Shown in pieces: positions 5,397 through 10,026 of a stretch of 10,026 nucleotides of DNA. The position numbers and the translations under genes were made by a program. Position 1 is the stretch's first letter. Each line of letters starts with the position of its first letter. The notes beneath the pieces were generated by a model. The model searched no databases, was not told the DNA's origin, and saw only the letters and a list, made by a program, of their open reading frames with translations. The DNA comes from an uncultured Bilophila sp. Its GTDB lineage: Bacteria > Desulfobacterota > Desulfovibrionia > Desulfovibrionales > Desulfovibrionaceae. The stretch spans positions 1 through 10,026 of the forward strand of contig CAUHBW010000112.1 of the NCBI GenBank assembly GCA_959604115.1, read 5' to 3'.

Positions 5397-7643
5397 ATGC
5401 CTTGCTGGCTGCGCGCGTTCGGTCGCGTCTTTATGAACGCGTTCGTGCTTCTTCTTTTCGGATGCGGTCTGGCCTTCTCGCTCTGGAGGTTCAGCGCCAG
5501 TTCGCTGCGCGACGCTCAGGACACTCTCTACATGTACCTCCGGCAGGCTGCGGAACAGTGCGCGACCTCCTTCCTCAGCCAGCTTGAAGAGAAGTTCACC
5601 ACGCTGGAGATTCTGGCCGACGCCGTGGCCGTGCAGCCCGACATCCTGTCCCCCAGCGCCCTTGAGCTGGCCCGGATCGCCGCGCTCCAGCAGTCCATCC
5701 TGCGCATCAACATCGTCACCCCGACCGGCGCGGTCCACGGCAGCGACGGCTCGCGCATCAGCATCGCGGACCGGCCCCACTTCATTCAGGCCCTGCGCGT
5801 CGGACGGGCCGTCTCCAACCTGCTCACCCTGCGCGCGGGCGGCATGCAGGGCTTCGCCATGGCCGTGCCCATCCGGCGCGGCGGAAAGACCCTCGGCGTG
5901 CTGACGGGCACGTATTCGGTGGACGCCTTCAACCGCGCCGTCACCATCAACGCCTTCGGCGGGAAGGGGTACATCTACGTCATCGAACGGGACGGGGGCG
6001 TCGTGCTCAATCCCCTGCGGCCTCCGCTGGGCGTCCGGGACGACTTTTTCGAGCTGTCCGCCGGAAAGGGCGGGCAGGAACTCGGGCCGCTGCGGAAGGG
6101 CATGGAGATGGGCGAAACCGGGGCGCTGCACATTCCGGGAGCCGACGGCGGCCTGTACCTGAGCTATGTGCCCGTGGGCCTCAACGGCTGGTACGTGCTG
6201 GCCATCATCCCGGAAGACGAGCTGGACAGGCAGTTCGCGACGACCAGAGAGCGGGCCTTTTCCCTGAGCGGCGAGCTGGCGCTGCTGCTCATCGGCCTGT
6301 TCGCCTACATCTACCGCATCCGGCGGCGGGACGCGCGCCATCTGGCGAGCAAGCACCGCGAGCTGCGGGCCCTGACCGACAACGTGATCGGCGGGGTGCT
6401 CAAGTCGGATACGGACGTGGACTTCACGCTCGACTACATGAGTTCCGGCTACCTCGATCTCATGGGCTACACCCGAGAGGCGTTCGCGGAACGCTTTCAG
6501 GACAAGCTCCTCAACACCATCCTCGAAGAGGATCGGGACAAGGTCAGGGACGGCATCCGCACGCAGATCCTGCGCGGCGACACCATCGAACTGGAGTTCC
6601 GTTCCCTGGCAAGGGAAGGCCGGACGGTCTGGTTCTACTACAAGGGCCGCCTCGTCCGCGACGGAGACAGGCTGTGGTGCTACGCCATCGCCTTCGACGC
6701 CACGGCGCAGCACGCGCTCATGGAGCGGGAGAAGCTCGCGAACGAGCGTTACCGGTTCATCATGGATCAGCACGCCATCATCATCTTCGAATGGAACATC
6801 CGCGAGGATCGGCTCTCGGCCTCGGCGCGTTGGCTGGAACTGCTCGGCAAGGAGGGCCGTCTGTTTCGGGGCGACGCCGCGCTCATCACGCACGTCCATC
6901 CCGACGACCGCGCCGAGGTGGAGGCCCTGTTCCGCCGCCTTGCGGACGGGCAGGGCAAGGGCGTGTGCGAGGCCCGGATAACCTCGCCGGAAGTCCGCCG
7001 CGCCGTCTGGTACCGCATCGAGGCCAGCACGCTGTTCGGCCGGTCCGGCGAGCCCGTGCGGGTGATGGGGCTGCTCATCGATATCGACATGCAGAAGACG
7101 CTGGAGCTTTCCCTCCGCGACCGGGCCGAACGCGACAGCGCGACCGGGCTGTACAACAAGGCCACGGCCCGGCGTCTCGTGGAGCGGCTGATCGCCGGGG
7201 AGAACGGGAAACCCGGAGCGTGCGCGCTGCTGCTCCTCGATCTCGACGACTTCAAGGCGGTGAACGATACCCTCGGGCACGGGGCGGGCGACACGGTGAT
7301 CGTGCGCATCGCGTCCGTACTCCAGCGGCACTTCCGGCATTCCGACATCGTGGGGCGCATCGGCGGCGACGAGTTCGCGGTATGCGTTCCCGGCCTTTCC
7401 AACCGGCACAAGATCGCCGGAAAGGCCGCCGGGCTGCTCCGGGAGATCGAGCGTTCCTTCGACGACTTCGACATGGACATTTCCGCCAGCATCGGCATCG
7501 CCCTCGCGCCCGGCGACGACGGCACCTTCACCGGGCTGTACCGCAAGGCCGACGAGGCGCTGTACCTCTCCAAGCACAAGGGCAAGAACTGCTTCTCGTT
7601 CTACGACGAACTCCGTTTCTCACGCTTTGACAATCATTCCTGA
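5397..7643 (+). CDS. membrane-bound diguanylate cyclase, dCache-PAS-PAS-GGDEF
   Basis: This sensor enzyme of 748 residues should make cyclic di-GMP from two GTP in response to a periplasmic signal. Layout: membrane segment ~11-31; a double-Cache periplasmic sensor ~35-285 (RISIADRPHFIQAL, then GYIYVIERDGGVVLNP); second membrane segment ~287-306; PAS domain ~322-440; second PAS ~450-565 (FEWNIREDRLSAS); GGDEF domain ~575-742. The catalytic motif GGDEF is intact at 656-660, with RHSD (647-650) five residues before it forming the RxxD inhibitory I-site, so activity with product feedback is expected. LDLDDFKAVND carries the metal-binding Asp. The start is ATG 5397 because AGGAGG (5385-5390) lies six bases upstream; a TTG at 5358 in frame is less likely. 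A terminator lies just before it, so it probably has its own promoter. The ligand is unknown; dCache domains often bind amino acids or organic acids. Confidence 0.95.
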   Translation: MPCWLRAFGRVFMNAFVLLLFGCGLAFSLWRFSASSLRDAQDTLYMYLRQAAEQCATSFLSQLEEKFTTLEILADAVAVQPDILSPSALELARIAALQQSILRINIVTPTGAVHGSDGSRISIADRPHFIQALRVGRAVSNLLTLRAGGMQGFAMAVPIRRGGKTLGVLTGTYSVDAFNRAVTINAFGGKGYIYVIERDGGVVLNPLRPPLGVRDDFFELSAGKGGQELGPLRKGMEMGETGALHIPGADGGLYLSYVPVGLNGWYVLAIIPEDELDRQFATTRERAFSLSGELALLLIGLFAYIYRIRRRDARHLASKHRELRALTDNVIGGVLKSDTDVDFTLDYMSSGYLDLMGYTREAFAERFQDKLLNTILEEDRDKVRDGIRTQILRGDTIELEFRSLAREGRTVWFYYKGRLVRDGDRLWCYAIAFDATAQHALMEREKLANERYRFIMDQHAIIIFEWNIREDRLSASARWLELLGKEGRLFRGDAALITHVHPDDRAEVEALFRRLADGQGKGVCEARITSPEVRRAVWYRIEASTLFGRSGEPVRVMGLLIDIDMQKTLELSLRDRAERDSATGLYNKATARRLVERLIAGENGKPGACALLLLDLDDFKAVNDTLGHGAGDTVIVRIASVLQRHFRHSDIVGRIGGDEFAVCVPGLSNRHKIAGKAAGLLREIERSFDDFDMDISASIGIALAPGDDGTFTGLYRKADEALYLSKHKGKNCFSFYDELRFSRFDNHS

Positions 7644-7648
7644 TTGTC
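7629..7648. repeat. perfect palindrome overlapping the cyclase stop codon
   Basis: GACAATCA (7629-7636), a TTCC loop, and TGATTGTC (7641-7648) form a perfect 8-bp inverted repeat. The cyclase stop codon TGA is the first part of the right arm. It is markedly AT-richer than its surroundings. Only two T follow, so it is a weak terminator at best; an mRNA 3'-end hairpin or a protein binding site is possible. Confidence 0.5.
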
Positions 7649-8038
7649 TTAGGGATGCACCACGCCCCGACGTCGCCGCCCTCCCGCGCACCGATCCTTC
7701 CGCGCCCGCCGGACCACGGACCGCCTTATGCGGCGGCCCCGCACGGCGGCCTATGGCGCACGCTCCCCAAGCGGCGGAAAGCCCGCCCCGGACGCCCGGA
7801 GAAGCCTTCTTCCCGCAGCGGCCTCCCGGCGTTTTTCCGGCAGGCCGCGCCGGAAGCGCGCGGGAAGGCGAACGTCCCCTCGACCTTTCCTTCCCGCCGC
7901 GCCGCCGCGCCCGTGGGGACCGGGCCGATTGAAATCCCTCCGTCAAAGGGAGTAAGGGGCCATCGGCTCCTCGCCGCCGGAGGCGTCTCCATTCCCCGCC
8001 TCAACCTCAACCCTTCCACCCCGCGCCCGAGGCAGAAC
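7649..8038. other. GC-rich stretch without a credible gene
   Basis: About 390 bases between the cyclase and the next gene. Frames stay open on both strands, but only because stop codons are rare in such GC-rich sequence: their products are rich in Pro, Arg, Ala and Ser with no motif. Hairpins are present, notably TTCCGGC (7835-7841) with GCCGGAA (7849-7855) and TCCCT (7935-7939) with AGGGA (7947-7951). The segment ~7935-8010 is structured enough to be a 5' leader of the next gene, but I could not match it to a known riboswitch. No clear promoter was found. Confidence 0.5.
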
Positions 8039-8905
8039 GTGATCGAGAAATGCGAACCGCTGACCAACATCTTTGACATCGTCCACCAATTCTGGGAGCA
8101 CCCGCGCACCCAGCGCGGCTTCGCCGCCGCGATCTTCGTGGTCTACCTCGCGGGGCTGATCGGCATCGAGGCCAACCGGCAGGACCTGCTGCCGCCGTGG
8201 CTTGCGCACATCACGCCCATGAGCCACTTTCAGGCGATCCACCTCGCCTTTACGCTCATCCTCGGCATGGAGGTCATGGAACTCATCCTGACCATTTCCG
8301 GCTCGCTCTCCAAGTCGCTCGGCAAGCAGTTCGAGGTGATGGCCCTCATCCTGCTGCGCGACGCCTTCAAGGAACTGTCCAAGCTCCCCGAACCCGTCAG
8401 CCTCGCCGCGGGCATCCAGCCCGTGGTGCACATCGCCTCGGCGGGCGTGGGCGCGCTGTTCATCTTCGTCTGCCTCGGCTTCTACTACCAGCTCCGCACC
8501 CATCAGAACTACATCTCCGACCCCGGCGAGCAGATGCGTTACGTCATGTCCAAGAAGCTCATCTCCCTCGGACTGTTTCTGCTGTTCGTGGGCATCGCGC
8601 TCCGCGATCTGGCGCTGTTCTCGCGGACCGGCGAGGACGTGGCCTTTTTCGAGACCATCTACACCGTCCTGATTTTCGCGGACATCGCGCTGGTGCTCAT
8701 CTCGCAGCGGTTCATGCCCAGTTTCCACGCCGTGTTCCGCAATTCCGGCTTCGTCATCGGCACGCTGATCATGCGGCTTTCGCTGTCCGCGCCGTGGCCG
8801 TGGAACATTGCGGCGAGCCTGTTCGCCGCCCTCTTCGTGCTCGCCCTGACGTGGGCCACCACCTATTTCGGGCCGTCCCGCCTGCGCAGGCCCCTGCCCC
8901 GGTAA
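8039..8905 (+). CDS. polytopic inner-membrane protein of unknown function
   Basis: I do not recognise this 288-residue protein. Hydrophobic stretches suggest six or seven membrane segments, at about 28-44, 66-87, 129-150, 173-193, 203-222, 234-249 and 256-275. Between the second and third is an amphipathic stretch with conserved-looking charged and polar residues (GMEVMELILTISGSLSKSLG, then LLRDAFKELSKLPEP). The N-terminus has no signal peptide. The start is taken as GTG 8039 because GAGG (8029-8032) sits six bases upstream and hydrophobic coding begins just after it; the same frame is open back to 7655, but that part is low-complexity. Codon use and the sustained hydrophobic pattern make it a real gene. 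It lies 103 bases before an EamA exporter in the same direction, and could be a transporter or channel-like protein; nothing in the sequence decides. Confidence 0.8.
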   Translation: MIEKCEPLTNIFDIVHQFWEHPRTQRGFAAAIFVVYLAGLIGIEANRQDLLPPWLAHITPMSHFQAIHLAFTLILGMEVMELILTISGSLSKSLGKQFEVMALILLRDAFKELSKLPEPVSLAAGIQPVVHIASAGVGALFIFVCLGFYYQLRTHQNYISDPGEQMRYVMSKKLISLGLFLLFVGIALRDLALFSRTGEDVAFFETIYTVLIFADIALVLISQRFMPSFHAVFRNSGFVIGTLIMRLSLSAPWPWNIAASLFAALFVLALTWATTYFGPSRLRRPLPR

Positions 8906-8930
8906 CGCCGCCCGTGGTGACGCCGCCCGT
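8905..8930. repeat. short tandem repeat just after the unknown membrane gene
   Basis: ACGCCGCCCGT occurs twice, at 8905-8915 and 8920-8930, with a 15-base period. It begins at the last base of the TAA stop. In the +1-shifted frame it would encode Val-Thr-Pro-Pro-Val repeats, a proline-rich tail. A further inverted repeat, GCCGGA (8944-8949) / TCCGGC (8965-8970), follows in the same gap. Confidence 0.55.
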
Positions 8931-9008
8931 CTTGTTGGGAACGGCCGGATAGGGTAGGGTCGAGTCCGGCGCGCGACGGCGCGACCGCCGGTTTCCGAGG
9001 GGGACGAG

Positions 9009-9908
9009 ATGGAAAAACGTTCGTATGGCCCGTGGCTGGTGCTGCTGGGGGCGTTGTGTTTCAGCACCACGGGCACGGTGCAGGCTCTGGCCCCGGAGGG
9101 CGCGACGCCCTACGCCATCGGCGCGCTGCGGATGCTCGGGGGCGGTCTGGCCCTGCTCGTGTGGTGCGCGTGGCGGGGGCTGATGCCCAAGGCCGGACGC
9201 TGGCCGCTGCGCTTCGTCGTGCCTTCCGCGCTGGCGCTGCTGGGGTTTCAGGTGCTGTTCTTCAAGGGGGTATCCGTCGCCGGGGTGGCCGTGGGAACGG
9301 TCGTGGCTCTCGGCTTCTCGCCCATCGTGGTCGCGGTGCTCGGCGCGTTCGTGCTCAAGGAACGCCCGCGCGCGATCTGGTATCCCGCCACCGCCGTCGC
9401 CATCGTCGGGCTGATCCTGCTCAACGGCGGGGGAGCGGAGGGGACCGACCTCGAAGCCGTGCTTCTGCCGCTGGGGGCGGGGTTTTCCTACGCCTGCTAT
9501 TTCGTGTTCAGCAAGCCGCTGGCGCAGGACAATCCGCCGGAAACGGTCATGATGGTCCTGTGCCTGCTCAGCGGGGCGTGCCTGCTCCCGGTGTTCTGGC
9601 TGTACCCGACGGCGTGGCTGGCCTCGCCCGCGGGCGTGCTCGTGGCCCTGCATCTGGGGGTGGTGACCACCGCCGTGGCGTTTTCCCTGACGCTCAGCGG
9701 GCTGAAGATCACCCCTGCGGCCACGGCCTCCACGCTCGGGCTGGCGGAGCCGTTGAGCGCGGCCTGCCTCGGCATCTTTTTCCTGCGCGAACCGGTTTCC
9801 GTGACCGGACTCGTCGGAATCGCCCTGATCTTCGGCAGCGTGGCCCTGCTGGTGCTGGTTCCGCAGCGCGCGGCGACAGGCCCGGCCCCCGCGCCCTCTT
9901 CTGAATAA
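9009..9908 (+). CDS. EamA-domain DMT-superfamily transporter
   Basis: This is a drug/metabolite transporter of 299 residues, the usual length, with about ten membrane segments in two EamA repeats (~8-138 and ~150-290). Typical features are the N-terminal LGALCFSTTGTVQALAP with YAIGALRMLGGGLAL, the first-repeat end LGFSPIVVAVLGAFVLKERP followed by a helix ending LILLNGGG, and the second-repeat end TASTLGLAEPLSAACLGIFFLREPVS with a final helix. The proline and glutamate after the paired helices (FSPI...LKERP and LAEPL...LREPV) are the family signature. Such proteins export amino acids or related metabolites across the inner membrane; the substrate here is not predictable. Start ATG 9009 has AGGGGG at 8998-9003. 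The gene is co-directional with the preceding membrane protein at a 103-base gap, so joint transcription is possible but unproven. The last ~12 residues are a Pro/Ala tail. Confidence 0.93.
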   Translation: MEKRSYGPWLVLLGALCFSTTGTVQALAPEGATPYAIGALRMLGGGLALLVWCAWRGLMPKAGRWPLRFVVPSALALLGFQVLFFKGVSVAGVAVGTVVALGFSPIVVAVLGAFVLKERPRAIWYPATAVAIVGLILLNGGGAEGTDLEAVLLPLGAGFSYACYFVFSKPLAQDNPPETVMMVLCLLSGACLLPVFWLYPTAWLASPAGVLVALHLGVVTTAVAFSLTLSGLKITPAATASTLGLAEPLSAACLGIFFLREPVSVTGLVGIALIFGSVALLVLVPQRAATGPAPAPSSE

Positions 9909-9983
9909 GAAGGACCGCCCGCCCCGGACTCCCGCCCCTGTGAACTTCCCCGGAAGAGGGATTCGATAAGGTCGAACGTCTTT

Positions 9984-10013
9984 GAAAGAGGAGGGATGGG
10001 GGGGAAGGGGAAA
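9984..10013 (+). other. purine tract with G-quadruplex potential at window end
   Basis: From 9984 to about 10012 the + strand is almost all G and A. The segment 9993-10010 reads GGG-AT-GGGGGGG-AA-GGGG, which satisfies a four-run G3 pattern with loops of 2, 1 and 2. An ATG at 9996 opens a 9-codon frame that ends at 10025 and is not a credible gene. The tract could be the 5' half of a hairpin or terminator completed beyond the window. Confidence 0.4.
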
Positions 10014-10026
10014 CTTTCTGGATAAG

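Noticed and set aside
5142..7577. An 811-residue open frame on the minus strand
   Set aside because: It lies opposite the diguanylate cyclase, is composed mainly of Arg, Gly, Val, His and Asp with no domain, and exists because third-position GC bias of the + strand gene removes stop codons on the other strand.
7935..8010. Possible yybP-ykoY-like (manganese) riboswitch, because of an AAGGGAGTAA-like start followed by a G/C-rich stem
   Set aside because: The second conserved half of that motif could not be found and the pairing does not follow the consensus; left as an unassigned structured region.
7943..9653. Two overlapping minus-strand open frames (377 and 294 residues) opposite the membrane protein and EamA gene
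   Set aside because: His/Arg/Gln/Gly-rich, no membrane or domain pattern, and directly opposite well-supported + strand genes.
9996..10025. Start of a new gene at ATG 9996 behind AGGAGGG
   Set aside because: The purine run touches the ATG with no spacing, and the frame stops after nine codons.
1..10026. CRISPR array, tRNA, rRNA, insertion sequence or phage/defence genes
   Set aside because: No regularly spaced repeats, no cloverleaf-like sequence, no transposase or integrase motif and no defence-type domain was seen on either strand.

Overview
The window looks like chromosome from a GC-rich Gram-negative bacterium. Gene density is high, every supported gene is on the + strand, ribosome binding sites are strong, and GTG and TTG starts occur. 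A dissimilatory-type molybdoenzyme chaperone (NarJ) next to a sensory diguanylate cyclase suggests an anaerobically respiring proteobacterium. A Desulfovibrionaceae-like host is my best guess, but that rests on general style and not on any diagnostic gene.

Left block (1-3961). Four co-directional genes are closely spaced: the C-terminal half of a NikE/OppF-type ABC importer ATPase (cut by the window edge), a DinF-subfamily MATE exporter, a zinc-dependent AstE/AspA-type amidohydrolase/desuccinylase-like protein with a TTG start, and a LysR regulator. This reads as an uptake, hydrolysis and export module with its own regulator. The substrate cannot be told from the sequence; N-acylated amino acids, small peptides or an opine-type metal chelate are candidates. 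Inverted repeats sit in the gaps before the hydrolase gene and before lysR, and a rho-independent terminator lies about 110 bases after lysR.

Middle block (3962-5396). A 413-base non-coding stretch holds a 16-bp perfect palindrome, the lysR-side terminator, and a sigma70-like promoter overlapped by a 7-bp-arm dyad. It leads into an orphan narJ-like chaperone gene with no narG, narH or narI visible. Directly after narJ is a frameshifted C-terminal remnant of a TDT/TehA/SLAC1-type transporter, followed by a strong terminator.

Right block (5292-10026). A single transmembrane diguanylate cyclase (dCache-PAS-PAS-GGDEF, with intact active site and I-site) stands as its own unit. Its stop codon lies inside a perfect 8-bp-arm palindrome. 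Then comes about 390 bases of very GC-rich sequence without a credible gene, an unrecognised polytopic membrane protein, and an EamA/DMT-family exporter. The window ends in a G/A-rich tract with G-quadruplex potential. No RNA gene, CRISPR array, insertion sequence or phage gene was seen. The most unusual points are the decayed transporter behind the orphan chaperone, the dyad over the narJ promoter, and the hydrolase/MATE/ABC combination.
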